From Nymphaea colorata (taxonomy: Eukaryota > Streptophyta > Magnoliopsida > Nymphaeales > Nymphaeaceae): a stretch of DNA of 64,000 bases. The stretch's first letter is position 1. Every line of letters begins with the position of its first letter. The position numbers and the translations under genes are program-made. The notes under the pieces were generated by a model. It was not told the DNA's origin, made no database searches, and was given only the letters and a program-made list of their open reading frames with translations. The stretch covers positions 3,551,224 through 3,615,223 of the forward strand of contig NC_045141.1 in assembly GCF_008831285.2 (NCBI RefSeq). Reading direction: 5' to 3'. This document shows, piece by piece, positions 1 through 12,939 of this stretch.

Positions 1-1979
1 AGACTGAGTTTGAACCACCTAGCCTAGAGTGGGCCAGGTTTGGACACACCCAATCTAGATCTCTGCATCAATTTCAAAATCTGAAATCTGCATATGTTAA
101 GATTCATGTCTCACGTTCATATTTATATATCAGATCTCTAATTCAGATTAGTATATCATATCTAGATCTATTTTCTAGAAGTGAGCAACCCTGAGGGAAT
201 GCCAGCTCCAAATCTCAAAGGGCCATGGTAGTATGCCCTCAGCACTATATGCCACCAAGATTGGCAGGTTGATCCACTATTACTGGATCCCCTCCCAATG
301 GGCTTATCCACCATTTCTTTCACTTATTCTGCCTTATTGTCTTTGAGCTTTAGGCAGCACATGTTGGTTTCTCTATCATAGAAGGCATGAGGTCTTCTAC
401 CACTAAGTCAACTAAGGATGTTCCCACCATAACACATTTCTTCTTCTTTGGTTCAGTTCTTTCTATAGGCCTCAGAACCATATCCACATCCAAGATCTAA
501 GTTCAATGAACCTAGACACATGCCAATACAAGGTTCTACGTAGAAATCCCTCTCTTAATTTCATATTGTAAGTTGGATGTCAACAGAAACCATTGTTGAT
601 GAACTATGTAGAATTCTCTGCAGATCATTTTCCTTAAGTCATAACCAAATTTTGTGTTGTTTTGAGCCTGAAACGAATAAACACTGTTTTCTTATGCATG
701 ACATAACCTACTGTTTTCTATCTATAACCTAAGGTTTTGAGAGGACACATTTTCGAAGGGAGCTTTAGTCATGTATCGAAAGTTTGGGAGAGTTTTTCTC
801 TCCCATACACCTATAAAAAAGGGTTCGTCTCTCCTTTTCTGCAAACAATTTTTTAAAAGCCACTTGTAAGTAAAACAAATGTAGGGAAAGCCCAAATGAG
901 TATCGAAGCCAGCTTAAGAAAAGTTTAAACTTTTTAACTCTTGAAGTTGGCGTTTAGTCTTAGATTCGAACTTCATTAGCACTCAATGAAGAAACTTAGG
1001 TAGATTCAATAGAGCCACTTGGGGTCATGGGAGTAGTCTTGGTCAGGCTTCTACGCCCTAGATAATTTCCTTTTTTCCTATCTTCTTTCTCATTTTCTAT
1101 TTACTTATTTAGTTTTCTTGAAGTATGTCTTAGGTATTTGTTTTCTTAATTGTAGCATCTTTAATTTAATTTTTTCCTTCCTTAGTCTAGGGTAGTTTTG
1201 ATTTTCATAAAGCATGCTCTATATTAGCTTTTTCAGCTTTCATAGATAATCGTTTAATTTCAAGTCTTCAGGATAGGCATGAGGCCAGAGATGCCTCTCT
1301 CACTCTCACTTTTAATTTCAGTCTTTCATTTTAATATTTCAACCTTTAATCTTAAATTCACATCAAGCATATAAATTTATTATCCATATAATATGTTAGA
1401 ATTATGCATACAGAGCACCAAAGTTTAAAACATGTACCCAGAATCACATCACAAGCATGACTTGCACAAAAATTGAGTTAAGTTGGTCAATAAGATCCAT
1501 GCCTTGAGGTAGTAGCATTAACATGTGAAAGGCTAAACTTACATCAGCTTCCACAAGTACACTTTCAAATCATAGTCATATAAAACATATCTAAAACCAA
1601 GCCCTTTTCCATAATCAATTTTCTAAAATCTAGATGCATATATGGTCAGGGTATAAGCTAGATTCCACCCATGCATGCCTTTTGGAGCCTAGCCTAGACC
1701 GGCCCTGGAACCCTCCATTGAATTCATAGAACCTAGAACGAGGTCCTCTTTGGCCGACCCCTACAAGATTTTCTTTCAATGTCTAATTAAGACTAGACAT
1801 TGAAGCCAATACAATTTTTTACTTTATGAAAAGACCAAAATATCCTTGGTTGGGAAATGATGGGTTTTTATGTAATTACGACCTACCTTTCAGCCTATGA
1901 AAAGACAAAAATGCCGTAATGAGAAAATTATTCATTTTCTAGTCATGATGACCTATTTTTTAGCTTGGAGGGCAATTGG
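1..1979 (+). repeat. Giant-LTR gypsy fragment, cut by the window edge
   Basis: This stretch is co-linear with the long terminal repeats at 15869-20180 and 20640-24250. Shared landmarks are the C-rich 'cctagcctag' block near 20, the block of 'atctagatct' words at 50-180, a TATA-like word with a following 'agggttcg' at about 813-830, the 'ggtcaggctt...ccctagataatttc' block at 1040, the 'ggcatgaggccagagatgcc' block at 1276 and a second 'agcctagcctagacc' block at 1680. It breaks off at 1980 where a Ty1-copia element begins. A hairpin with 10-bp arms (tcaatgtcta / tagacattga, 1777-1804) and a degenerate 71-bp tandem pair starting near 1826 and 1897 lie at its end. No gene is visible. Confidence 0.55.
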
Positions 1980-2265
1980 TATTAGGGTGCGGAGTTTGGT
2001 CCCTACTTAATAGTTTTCCCTAGTTTCTATAAATTCAACTTGTAAGGGCATTATTGTTATTTTACCATTTTTCAATGTTGCTCCAATTCCCATGTTCTAG
2101 GGCAATTATATCTTGAATTCTTGATTCTAAAAACTCCATGCAGTTGTGGATATCGAAGAACTTTGGTCTTCAAACCATGTGAAATCCTTGTGTGTCTTCA
2201 TCTTCTTTGTCTTCTCTACATTTTGTGAGTGAGAGAGAAAGAGAGATGGTTTAGTTCCTAATAAC
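1980..2265 (+). repeat. 5' LTR of the decayed copia element
   Basis: Matches 5862-6150 along its length with many substitutions and small gaps. A TATA-like 'tctataaattc' lies near 2025. The right limit is estimated from where similarity fades. Confidence 0.6.
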
Positions 2266-2329
2266 TAGTGTAAGAGGAAGTTTTGTAGTTAAAAAGAACA
2301 GTGAGAGAAAGGCAGTAGAAGAAGGAAAG

Positions 2330-5300
2330 GTGAAGATTGGGAACTTCGATGGCAAGTACTTTTGGATTCTTGAAGAAGCAGATTGAAGAACACCTATATC
2401 AAAAGAAACTACATCATCCCCTTAGTAGAGTTAAGCTAACGACATCATCATAGAAAGATTGGTAGTTACTAGGTGGGCACTTGGAGTTGTTTGGTTGACC
2501 ATAGCCAGGAACTTTGCTTTCAACATTATTAACGAGAAGACAACCTAAGTACTAATGAAGCTACTATTAAATATGTATGGAAAACCCTCCGTATAAAATA
2601 AGATTTATCTGATGTGTTAATTTAAAAATGTTTGAAGGTGCTTCAATTACTAATGATATATATATGAGTGTAATGTTACTGCTTGTCAATTGAGTTCAGT
2701 GGACAATAATCCCTTGATTCAGTGGTGGGTGGTGTTGGAAAAAGATGGTGATTGGCTTGAATTTTATCATTGTTATTAGAGAGTTGGGGTGCAATTTTGA
2801 TTGTTGTGAGTAGTTCCTGTGGGTCAATTAAGTTGAAGTTTAGTTGTGTTCAATACTTAATCCTAAGTGATGATATTCGTATAAGAGACAAAAGAAACTC
2901 TCGCATCTCCTCTGAATTCAAGGTAGGGGAAGGATAAACCAACACAGTCAAGAGTAAGATAGGTCTAAGTCGAAAAGAAGAAGTTAGTTCAAACTTCAAG
3001 GAGACTGATGCTGAAAGTGTGATAAGCTAAGCCACCATTAAAAAAAATTGTAGATTGTGAAAAAGAAAAACAAAAAACAAGAAGAAGAATCCACAAATAT
3101 TGCCACAAAGGAGATACATGATGCATTAGTATTAAGTATGGATAGTTCCATCAAATCTTTGATTTTGGATTTTGGTGCATCTTTTTACTCTACTTATTGT
3201 AAAAAGAATATGTAAAACATATATTGTAAGGAATGAAGATGCCCATATAAGAATCCATAACATGTATATGTAGAAATAGAAGAATGTTAGATATCTTCAA
3301 TGTTTGAGGAAAAATTTGATTTCTATCAGTCAGCTTGATGATGAGGGATATCTCACTGTGTTCGTTGGTAAATGTTAGAAATGACCAAAGTTGCTATGAT
3401 CATAGCATGAGGCAATAAGTTAAGAACTTTGTTTACAACTACTGATATGAAGGGCATAGTGGCTATGGCAAGATGTGATGAAAACTCGCTGCTATAGCAT
3501 TATAGAATTGCACATATGAGAAAAATGAGGATAGAGATTATGGTGGCAAAGAATAAGTTGTCTTACCTAAAAGTTGTAGAAGTTGGACTTTGCAAAGATT
3601 GCATATTCAGGAAGTAGAAATATGTTACTTTCTTTAAAGTTAGATGACTACCAAAATTGAGAAATCGGAGTTCACACGATACAAATGTTCGGGGGCCAAA
3701 TCTTGTTTGTTCCCTTGATCACTCTATTATGTCACATTCATTGATGATTATACTCGAAAGGTATGAGTTCATTTTCTGAAAGACAAATCTGAATTTTTTA
3801 TACATTTAAAAGGTAAAAAGTTGAAGTAGAAAATCAAATAGATAAGAAAGTTAAATGTTTGCAATTTGAAAATGGTGGTGAATACGATAGCATAGAGTTT
3901 AAGAACTTTTGTGCAAATAATAGGATTCAAATAGAGAAAATGATTCCATAAAAATTATGACAAAAGAAGGTCATTGAATGCTAATAGAACCCTAAACGAA
4001 AGAGCCTGGAGTATGAGATTGTATTCATGCTTGCTTGAGTGCTTCTGGGCCATTAGCACCATTAGAACCTTTGTACTTTTGGACTACAAAATGCCTGAGG
4101 ATGTCTGGATGAAAAAAAGGTAAACCTTTTACACTTAAGAATATTTGTTGTGTTTCTTATATGCAAATTAACTTTGATGATAGGAATAAATTTAATCTTG
4201 TCTAAGAAACAATACTTCATTCTATATGGCAATGATGAGTTTGGTTGTTATTGTTTTTTGTATGATGAAAGAAGGAAAATAATAAGATAGAAGGATATAA
4301 TTTTCAGCAGAATTGCATTTTATATGGACATGGACACTACTACTTCAAAAAGTGTGAAAAATCAAGAGGCAAGATTTTGTCAAGTGGAAGCACATGAGGT
4401 ACCCCCCTTCTTTGCATTATCTATGGTTAACTGATGATAGTGAACTCTAGTGTTTTGAGTGTTGCAATAAATCCATGTAGGTGAAAATTTTTGTCAAGTG
4501 GGAGCTAGCAATAAAGGACAAAATAAACTCCCAATATACAAACCAAACATGGGTGTTGACTAAGCTACCACTTGGGAAAAGGGCATTACACAACAAGTAG
4601 TTCCATTGAATCAAAGCTGAAGGTGACGATAGTATGAGATATAAGGAAAGGTTAGTGGTGAAAGGCTTCCAGCAGAAAGAAGGTACTAATTACACTGAAA
4701 TTATCTCTCTGATTGTTAAATTGACTATGTTTAGGTTAATGTTGAGCTTGGTGGCAGCTAAAAATCTACATTTAGAGAAGTAAGATGTCAAAATAGATTC
4801 ATCCATAGAGTTTTGAGAAAGACATCTATATGATGTAACTAGAAGGCTTTTAGGTACCTGAGAAAGAACTCTTGCATGATAAAAAGAGAAGAGCCTTTAT
4901 GGTGTGAAACAGACATTGGGATACTAGAATAAAAAAGTTTGTAGCTTTATGGGAAGAAATAAATTAAAAAAATTTTATGGATCACTGCTGTCACTTTAAG
5001 AAATTTAGTGGTTGTATATTATTCTATTCTTGCATGTGGATGATATATGTATTGTAGGTTCAATTTACAAGAGATCAATACATTGAAACAACAACAGTCA
5101 ATGGAGTTTGCAATGAATGACCTAGTGTTGCAAAACAACACTTGATATGAGGAAGACCTTTTGCATGTTCAAAATGTAAGATGCAAAAGCTATTACTATT
5201 CTCTTGGCAAATTTTTAGTTTTTCAAAAGATTTAACATGTAAGGTACAAGAAAAGTGCAGAGCCATGTCTAAGATGTCTTATGCATCTACAGTATAAAAT

Positions 5301-5861
5301 CTCATATATGCTATGATCCGCACTAGGGTAAACATTGCACATGCTGTGAGAGTAGCAAGCAAATACATGATCATGGTGAGAAAAATTGGAAAATTGGAAA
5401 ATTGTTAAATGGATCCTGAGATATTTGAAGGGGACTTTAGGTATGACACTATGTTTTGGAAGAAATAACTTATCTTTACAAGGCTTTGTAGATGCAAAAA
5501 GTGATATATTGATAGTAGAAGAGGTACTATTGGATACATCTATACCTTGGGAGATATAGGTATGATTTGGATGTCTCAGCTTCAAAAGGTTGTTGCATTG
5601 ACTGCCACTAAAAAATAGGTTGCCAATATAGGAGCAAGTAAAAAAAATGATTTGGCTGAAGAATCTTTTAAGGAGTTAGATGGAGAAGGAGGTATAACTG
5701 TTCATTTCTATGGTGGTCAAAGTTCAATGTAAAGACAAAGGACACACAATTAAAGGATCATTTTCGTTCATGGCTTGTTGGAAGACAATGTATTGTCACT
5801 TGAGAAGATTTGTAGAAAGAGTACTAGGGTTGGTTGTTGGATCAGCCTTCAAGTGGGAGAT
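2330..5861 (+). pseudogene. Degenerate Ty1-copia gag-pol
   Basis: No open frame survives, but pieces read in order across three frames. Near 2340 a gag start resembles 'GNFDGK' followed by 'KKLHHPL'. Near 3160 is a protease-like 'LILDFGAS', where DSG would be expected. A GAG-pre-integrase segment follows at about 3490-3660. An integrase piece 'YYVTFIDDYTRK' lies near 3730. Reverse transcriptase remnants run from about 4640 to 5060, ending in 'WMIYVL', a decayed form of the YVDD region. RNase H remnants with 'WILRYLKGTLG' and 'FVDAKSD' lie near 5400-5500. The frame-breaking changes are spread evenly, as expected for an old dead copy. No function is likely. Confidence 0.7.
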
Positions 5862-6150
5862 TGTTAGAGTATGAAGTATAATCCATACTTATTAGGCTTT
5901 CCTAATTTTTGTGGATCCAACTTACAAAGGCGTTATTGTAATTTTATCATTTATGGTGTTTCCTTAATTCTCATGTTTAAGAGGGAGTGATCATATCTTG
6001 CATTCATGATTCTTTGTTAGTCAAAAGCTTGTGGAGCCGTGGATGTAGGTGAACTTTGGTTTCCAAACCACGTAAAGTCCTTGTGTTTTCATCTTCTTCT
6101 TTGTCTTCTCTAGATATCATGAAAGAGGGCCTCATTCCTAACAATGAGAG
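5862..6150 (+). repeat. 3' LTR of the decayed copia element
   Basis: Begins TGTTAGAG right after the polypurine tract at 5851-5860. Similar to 1980-2265; right limit approximate. Confidence 0.6.
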
Positions 6151-6204
6151 AGCATGTTCAAGTATAAATAGCCACTTCTCCCATTTGCTCCTTGCATTGA
6201 ATCT

Positions 6205-6243
<39 letters not shown>

Positions 6244-6609
6244 CTTCTTCTTCTTCATCTCTTTTTGCTCTCCATCGTTCATCCTGCAACCGGTCTCCTT
6301 TAGGTATTTTCTTCCTACTTTCTTTTATTTTATTTATTTGTTTTGTTTCAAGTTTTAATTAGTTATTAGTTGCTTTTTCTGGTTTTCCATGTCACTAGTT
6401 TAAGTTTAAATTTCATTATTTTATAGTTTTGCTTAAATCACTTATACTTTTAGTTTAACTTAGAACATCGTAATGGTTTCTAGTTTATGTTAATCTTCTT
6501 TAAACTTGCTTAGGTTAGGCTAGATTCAATTCAACGTCATTAGCCCTCAATGGGGTTGGATATGCCCCTCTCTCTTAAGTTAGTTATTAATTTACTTGAA
6601 CAATGCACA
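6151..6609 (+). repeat. LTR-like promoter fragment with (CT)n
   Basis: A TATA-like 'tataaatag' at about 6164-6172 is followed by a (CT)n tract at 6209-6241 and a T-rich tail. Near 6540 the words 'cattagccctcaatggggttgg' and 'tatgcccctctctc' recall the region downstream of the TATA box in the giant gypsy LTRs. I read it as the promoter and U5 part of a related LTR. The short reading frames over the CT tract are artefacts. Confidence 0.4.
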
Positions 6610-7390
6610 CACCATGCTTTATTAAAGACTTAAAATGTTTAATCTCTAATCATAATACTAATCTTGGATTAGGGAACCAACAATTATCTCTTAAACCTTG
6701 ATGTAACATCACTTAGGTTGAACATGTTTTGTTTCATGTAGTTCTGCTTAGAATAAGATAGTTGTTAATTTGTAACTTTATGCATTTCATATAGCTTTTT
6801 CTTAGCTTTTGATCTAATTCATATTTGCATGCACTATGCTTAGTTGACGTTTGAGGATAATTGAAACCCCTATTCGTGCTACTAACCTTGGTTTAGGGAA
6901 TAGATAATCATATTTTCAATATTAAAGATGGTTATTTTCAATTCAATTATGCTTAGACTAAGAATAGCTGTTAATTTGCAACTTTTAAGCACTTCACATA
7001 AATTTATCTTAGCTTTTAATTTAATTAATATTTGCACAGTATGCTTAGTTGATGACTTGAGGATAATTGAAACCCCTATCGGTGGTATCAAAACCTTGGT
7101 TCAGGGAATAAATAATTATATTTTTCAAGACTTCAAGTAAGTTCACTTAGACTTTATTTATTTATCAATTAGATAATATGGGGTAAGGTATGCTCATCTT
7201 TCCCTCCCTCCTACTCTAAGTTGTTAATTTTTAATTTTATTTTTATTCATTTTATTTTTATTTTACTACTAAATTCATTCACACATAACATGTTTAGTTC
7301 AGATTTGAAGATGATTAATCGTTTGATAGTAGAAGTAACCTTGGTTTAGGAAACAATAATCATCTTTAAAACCTTCAACTAAACTCACTA
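6610..7390 (+). repeat. Degenerate tandem repeat, about four units
   Basis: Four diverged units share the order 'catgcttagtt', then 'ttgaggataattgaaacccct', then 'ccttggtttagggaa', then 'ataatcat' and 'cttcaa'. The 'ccttggttYagggaa' word occurs near 6672, 6886, 7093 and 7337, a spacing of about 214, 207 and 244 bp. Probably the internal repeat of an LTR or leader. No coding potential. Confidence 0.55.
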
Positions 7391-8640
7391 GAGTAGGCAT
7401 GCATAACTTTCGGTGATGCACCATTGGTGAGGCCAATCGATAGGGAGATGCCAACTTCTGAAAACCCGCAATTCATCTGAACGTGCCAAACTCCACCAAT
7501 CAGTCCATAAGTGCGTATAATGGCAATTGTCAAAAGCATATGAAAGGTTATCGTAACCTTGCATTTGCCCACCAAAATCTCCCACGTCTTCATGGGTATG
7601 AAATTCGATTCTTGTTGATAAAGTAGAACCCGAATGATCTAGATGGAAACACCGACCATTATCTTTTGCAAGAATGACAATTCGTGTTGAGAATTAATTC
7701 CTTTTCATTTTGGGTGCATTATCTACCCAAAATACCGACCACCATTGGCATCATTGTAATTGGAGACATGCCTTCTATGGATCCACACAGTTGCCCTTTC
7801 CGACCTCCATCGCCGTGGACAGCTACCTCATGTTCTCCTGAATGACATCTGTTCTAACAGAAACATATGTGGCTCTTCCCAATGATGGTACCCTTTGTAG
7901 GCAGAAGGGGGTTCTCTCTCAAGATGGTCTACCCACCGTCGGCAACACTTCAGTTTGTTGTAGTGATCTTAAATAGCTTAAATAACAAATATTCTTGCAT
8001 TTTCACCCTCTACTTCCGTAATGCCTTTTGATTTCTCTTGACCTTGAGGGAATGTCACTATCAACTCATAAGTTGTGGAAGTTTAAGGTTTATCTGTTGA
8101 CCCCTATCAATCGGCCTCACCAATGGAGTTTCTTCTAGTTCTTCCACTTTCTCCCTTTCCTCTGGTGCGATATGGTACCCTTTTCCTCTCTTTGAGGGTA
8201 ATTGCTTCCTCCTGCTCCTCAGGACACTTAGTAACTGAGCAGGGAGCCTACCAACAGAAGCCTTGGTCTTCCCAATGCAATGCTCCACCCATTCAACAAC
8301 TACAATCAAATGGCTTGGGCCATCTGGCATTGTTTCACCCATTGAACAACAGCCACCTTCTTTCTCTATTTTTGTTTCATATTATTGTGTCACTATATAG
8401 CTGGGGGAGGCCATGATGCCTTCGGGCAGCACTCCACCATCCTTTGGAAGCAAGGAAGCATCACATACTTATAATAAACAATACACGTGTGCTAGGGGCT
8501 ACAACCTTCATACAACTCTAACCATGATGTACAAAAGCCACATGGCTTTGATACCAATTAGATTCACATACATGCAGGTCATTCATCCATGCTCACAAAG
8601 TCATATGGGTAAAGAAGACAACTTATATGGATCGGTTTCC
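7391..8640. other. Unassigned sequence with a short inverted repeat
   Basis: Somewhat less AT-rich than its surroundings. The only structure I see is a pair of inverted words of about 25 bp: 'ccattggtgaggcc.atcgatagg' at 7424-7450 and its complement at about 8100-8127. Short frames on both strands (61-97 codons) match no family I recognise. It may be the worn core of a DNA transposon, which is unproven. Confidence 0.3.
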
Positions 8641-11600
8641 CATTAAAATTGGTAGTATAAGGAGGGCTTGATGGGGGAACAACGCTATAGTCAAGGTGTC
8701 AAGATTTGCAAATATTTTTCTCACCATGCCTCTTCTGTTTTCTCATGGGAAAATTATTAGAAAATAAGACTTCCTTTCCAAAGGGAATGAATCTAGGTCT
8801 AGCCCGTCATGGGTGGGCCCAAAACATACATAGTTAGATCCAACATATATAGGACAACATTATCACTTTCCCATTACCTTCGTACAATAATGCATTAAGT
8901 AATTTCATCACATTCCGGTTATTGTATTTAGTTTGCTATTGTCTCTTTTCCAATTAACAGTGAACTTTGCTGGCGTAAAACCCAAGGGTACGTACTACAT
9001 CATATGTTTCGGGAAAACATTGTGCAGACTAGGTACATACAAGACGGTTTTAGCCAAACACTGTTATCTTTCTTCAACAGAACTGGATTGCCTTCCTTCA
9101 AAAACGGACAAGCAGAGGTTAAAATTTAAAGGCTTGCATCACCTGGTTTTCCTTCTTCACAAGTGTACTAACCGCTAGAGGTGCAGGTCACAACAGATCA
9201 ACAGGAAAAAAACCATAGATCGTCTCTAAGTGATTGCTATTGTTTAATTTTCAAAATTTTCTTTAGAAATCATCATGTCTTTCTGTCCTCACCTATTTGA
9301 ATAATGACGATGGTCCATTCAAAAAAATAATGAAGATGTTGGTGATAATGGGTACTCCTCATGTTCTCGGCCAATGTATATCATAACGTTGAATAGACAG
9401 GAGGATCAAACAGCTATGCGCCTAAACCTAATATAATTCCACAATTTCTTTTCTAGGGAAAGGCCTGATGAACAGATTGTTCACTTGTTGAATACAAACA
9501 GCAATAGCAGCAAGCAGCCCGATCAACCAAAGCAAAATAAATCAAGACAAGAAACAAAGAAGCTGCCTAACATGTTTCACCAGCAGCTTTGTTCGCGTGG
9601 CCCTAAGATTTGAGTGTCAGCCAATGCATGTTACTGGCAATAATGTAGGGTCAGATGGAAACCATGTTACCTGTGGGGAAAACCAAGGTTTCCTTCGCCT
9701 TTACCCGTATATGTTCTTACCACCATTAAAATACTAAATGAAGAGGCAACCATCCCCAAATTTGGTTCTACTAAATTCCGCACCCGTTAATGCTGGCAAT
9801 CATTTCTTGAATAAACAATGAAGCAAAAGGCAAGTTGTCCCTGTGCAATCTCCTATTATCAGTATAGAAATGTTGGGGTTGATGAAGAGAGGTTGACTTA
9901 AATGCCTAGAAAAGTGTGAGTGGAACTTGGCTCAATGCATAGTTTGGTACAAAACCTAAAGTTTTGCCTTTACTCTCTCGCTTGGGACATTGGGTTCTTC
10001 AAGTCATTTAGTTCATGATTAGTTATTTATTCGTGCTTGTTACCCTAGGTGTCGACCAAATTAGCCTCAGCGTCAATACTTAAATTGCTAAAAATGGTTC
10101 TTTGATTACTAAATCTTGATTTTTTATTGTACCTTCAGTTTTTTTTTAATCTTCTAATATTTTTCTTCTGGCAAGTTGATTATAAAAAACGAAAAAACAG
10201 ACAGTAATTATGGTAACGTTATCATTAAAAAGGTTAGTGGTACTAAAACTTGGGGATGAAGAAATTGAGAGGCTCGCGAGACAATAACAGCAGCAACTGG
10301 GGCTCATCATTGAGACGTAGAATGAGTATAAACTAGATTATGTCAAAAGCTGAGAAACTATTACCTTTTTTTTTGTTTTTTTTATTTTTAGCAAGAGCAT
10401 ATGATATTAAGCGCCTGGAAAAGGGATTTGAAGCCAAGGTTTGACTGATCATGTTAGACAATAGTTGAGTTCACACGTATATAACTATACTCCAAAAGAT
10501 ATATCTTTCTTCTTCGTCAGTCAATTAATCACACCATGAACAAAACCCAATCGGTAGGCTGGGTTTGACTTCAACAGGTAAGTGAGTTCAGGCTTTCAAA
10601 AGTTTTAGAAACGCGTTGGCGGCCTTGTTAAACCAATCTGTGAGCGCTTGTGGAGTCTGAATTGTTGCGTACATGAGAGTGGTTCTTGATATAAACTGCA
10701 ACGTAGCAGATTGGCATTTACATTGCTCATCGTTTCACTTGTTGAAATCAGGAAATTTGTCAAAATTAAAGGTTTTGTCTTGGTTCATTTGCTACATCAA
10801 CTTCCTAAGTGGGTTCTCGATTCAGAAGAACTTGGTATATTATGTGAACGGAAACACTTTTATCAAACATAACACATAAAATCGCATACAAATCAGGAAA
10901 CGTATGTGTGTGTGCGTGTGTGTGCGTGTGTGTGGTGTGCGTTTTAAGATCTCCGTCCGCCTCATGACGTATACTGATAAGAACCTTCCCAATTTATCAA
11001 TTAATAGAACATTAAGATTAATTAGAATACAATCAGAAAACATATGCTTTAAGAGATCTGTCCACCTGGCAAGCAAGCTTGGCCTTGTTGTCAATATAAC
11101 AGTACATCTCTTTTAGATCTTCCCAAGCGTAGCTTGCTCTGTCTAGAAACGAGAGGGACAAGCTTAAGTTATAGGTCATTATTAACCAAAAGCAATCTCC
11201 GCAAACAAACCAGGTTCAAAGGCCTTTTAATTGATCTGCATTCGATATCCTTATAGGGGTTAGAAATTTTATTGGTTCCCATTTTAACTAAATCCAATAA
11301 AACTACCAAAAAATGTTTCATAATAGACACATACTATTTTAAAATATATAAAACGACTGCTAATTCACAAAGCTGGATAGCCAGCGGGAGCTTAATATTA
11401 ATTGAAGCTGCGGCGATCGATTGCTCCAACGCGTTGGAATTTCTCGACTCTATGGAATCTTGCTTTTGATATTTCACACCCTTGGCCACAGGCCCGTATG
11501 ATCTCAATTACTCGTGTTTCCAGGTTTTCTCTATTAATTCGACCATTTAAAATGCGTAGGTTTGCATTTGAGGAACTACAGCAAATCGATTAGGACTCAC

Positions 11601-12529
11601 AATTATATAAGCTCTTATAAATCTTAAAACCAAAAGCCCAATATTGCATCCAAGGACGTCGTGTCAAGTATTCAAGAAGTTTTTCCTAATTATAAAAGGA
11701 GAATTATAGATGCTAAAGAGAAAATTGAAATGAACAGCCGACTGCGGAATACTTAAATAGTTAGAACCAGTTGATCGGTAAAAGGACCATAAACTACTAG
11801 CAGATACACTATAAACCGTTGCTATGCGCAGAGAGGGATCTTTAAGCGGTTGTTTGGCATCAGGGACATTATAGGTGTGTCCCATGAATTTTCTCCATTG
11901 AGGCAAATTCATGAGATGCGTGCTAGAACTAGTGTACCATTAATTTACCTGGGGCAGATACGTAGAATACTAGAATCAGCGTCCTATAAATATGTCCCAG
12001 TTTTTTTAGCAGATTCAGACTCTAGTAGAGTGTTCCTCTACCAAATGACCCGTAAAAACTGCAGCCCGACACATGGTCAAACAATTGGACCTAGCCATTA
12101 TTGTCGGCTTTGCGCTGTTCTCAATTGTTAGCCTACTTGGCAGAACTTATTCTGCAGTGTGCAGCTACAGTACCGATGGACTCCACCTCACTTATGCATT
12201 AATTTGTCATGCAGTTCTTGTTGTTACTGTCCTTGTTCAAGGAACTTCAGCCTGGTCTTGTGATTCTCTAGATGCCATAGGGAGGCAGAAATTTTAAGCT
12301 TCCAGGGAATGCTGCTAATCCTGTTGGATGGGCTTCAGATCTGTGCTGAACTTCAATCCTATCCAGAACAGAACAGCTAAAGGACAAGACTAATGTGCTT
12401 GAACGCTTTCCTAGTATCTTCGTTGCGATCATGAAGATTTTGTCTACATCACGTATCATTGCTTGGCCATTGATCATCATATCATCAAGTTGCATTATCA
12501 TGATCACAATGATTCATCAAGTTTGGCTG

Positions 12530-12530
<1 letters not shown>
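8641..12530. other. Unassigned intergenic region
   Basis: About 3.9 kb without a recognisable gene, LTR or transposase. Noted items are a (TG)n tract at 10902-10935, T-rich runs near 10140 and 10370, and several frames of 60-100 codons (for example 8933-9178 and 11850-12131 on the plus strand) with no motif I can name. The stretch looks more like ordinary intergenic DNA than the repeats on either side. I searched it for the missing last exon of CK2 alpha on the minus strand and found no match. Confidence 0.4.
12073..12297 (+). CDS. Small hypothetical membrane-type ORF (doubtful)
   Basis: A 74-codon frame starting at ATG 12073. Residues 6-22 form a hydrophobic stretch (LDLAIIVGFALFSIVSLL), followed by a small Cys-containing segment and a second hydrophobic run (LICHAVLVVTVLV). 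The layout would fit a signal-anchor or two-span peptide. I recognise no family, and no promoter, neighbouring gene or splice context supports it. It could equally be a chance frame. I list it because it is the only short frame in this region with a protein-like composition. Confidence 0.12.
   Translation: MVKQLDLAIIVGFALFSIVSLLGRTYSAVCSYSTDGLHLTYALICHAVLVVTVLVQGTSAWSCDSLDAIGRQKF

Positions 12531-12533
<3 letters not shown>

Positions 12534-12605
<72 letters not shown>
12534..12605. repeat. (TA)n microsatellite
   Basis: About 72 bp of uninterrupted TA dinucleotides. The overlapping Tyr-Ile repeat frames on both strands are artefacts. Confidence 0.97.
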
Positions 12606-12609
<4 letters not shown>

Positions 12610-12939
12610 TTAATTGCCAACTTAATCCTGAAACTTTATAGGGGTTTGTGTTACATACTAATATTAAATTCTCCATTGTCTAGATTCTTTCTTTTTACCA
12701 AGGAAGCCTCTTCACTCTCACCAATTAAAGTAGTTCTTGAAAGTACAGAGAAAAAGAGGATGTTCATATCATTAAAGCAATTCACTATCTACCGATTTCG
12801 TTAGTATTTTGCGGCAGAGTTTGCAGGACTAAGTAAATTGTAAATGCTCTATTTGTTTTATAGATATTTGCTGATCAACCTTCCTTAGACATTAGCATTG
12901 TTTTCCTAAAACAATTTTGGCTTTTTAATTATTACATAT
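12606..12939. other. Featureless AT-rich spacer
   Basis: No gene, repeat unit or motif seen. Confidence 0.5.

Larger units (their letters stand above)
1980..6150 (+). mobile_element. Decayed Ty1-copia retrotransposon
   Basis: Two related terminal sequences of about 270-290 bp flank a polyprotein region broken by many stops and shifts. The right copy starts TGTTAGAG at 5862, directly after a polypurine tract (aagtgggaga), the usual junction at a copia 3' LTR. The left copy starts near 1980 and shares the 'ctttggt..ccaaaccacgt' and 'ttcatcttcttctttgtcttctct' blocks. The ends near 2265 and 6150 are approximate. The order gag, protease, integrase, reverse transcriptase, RNase H on the plus strand marks Ty1-copia. 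LTR divergence is high, so the insertion is old; I could not define a target duplication. Confidence 0.75.

Noticed and set aside
6004-6358. 92- and 100-codon frames around the CT tract
   Set aside because: Dinucleotide repeat translation beside LTR sequence.
11664-12131. Overlapping frames of 82 and 93 codons on opposite strands
   Set aside because: No recognisable motif on either strand, and neither continues into a splice-compatible neighbour.
12395-12804. Frames of 63-113 codons with Tyr-Ile repeats
   Set aside because: They translate the (TA)n tract at 12534-12605 and have no flanking protein-like sequence.
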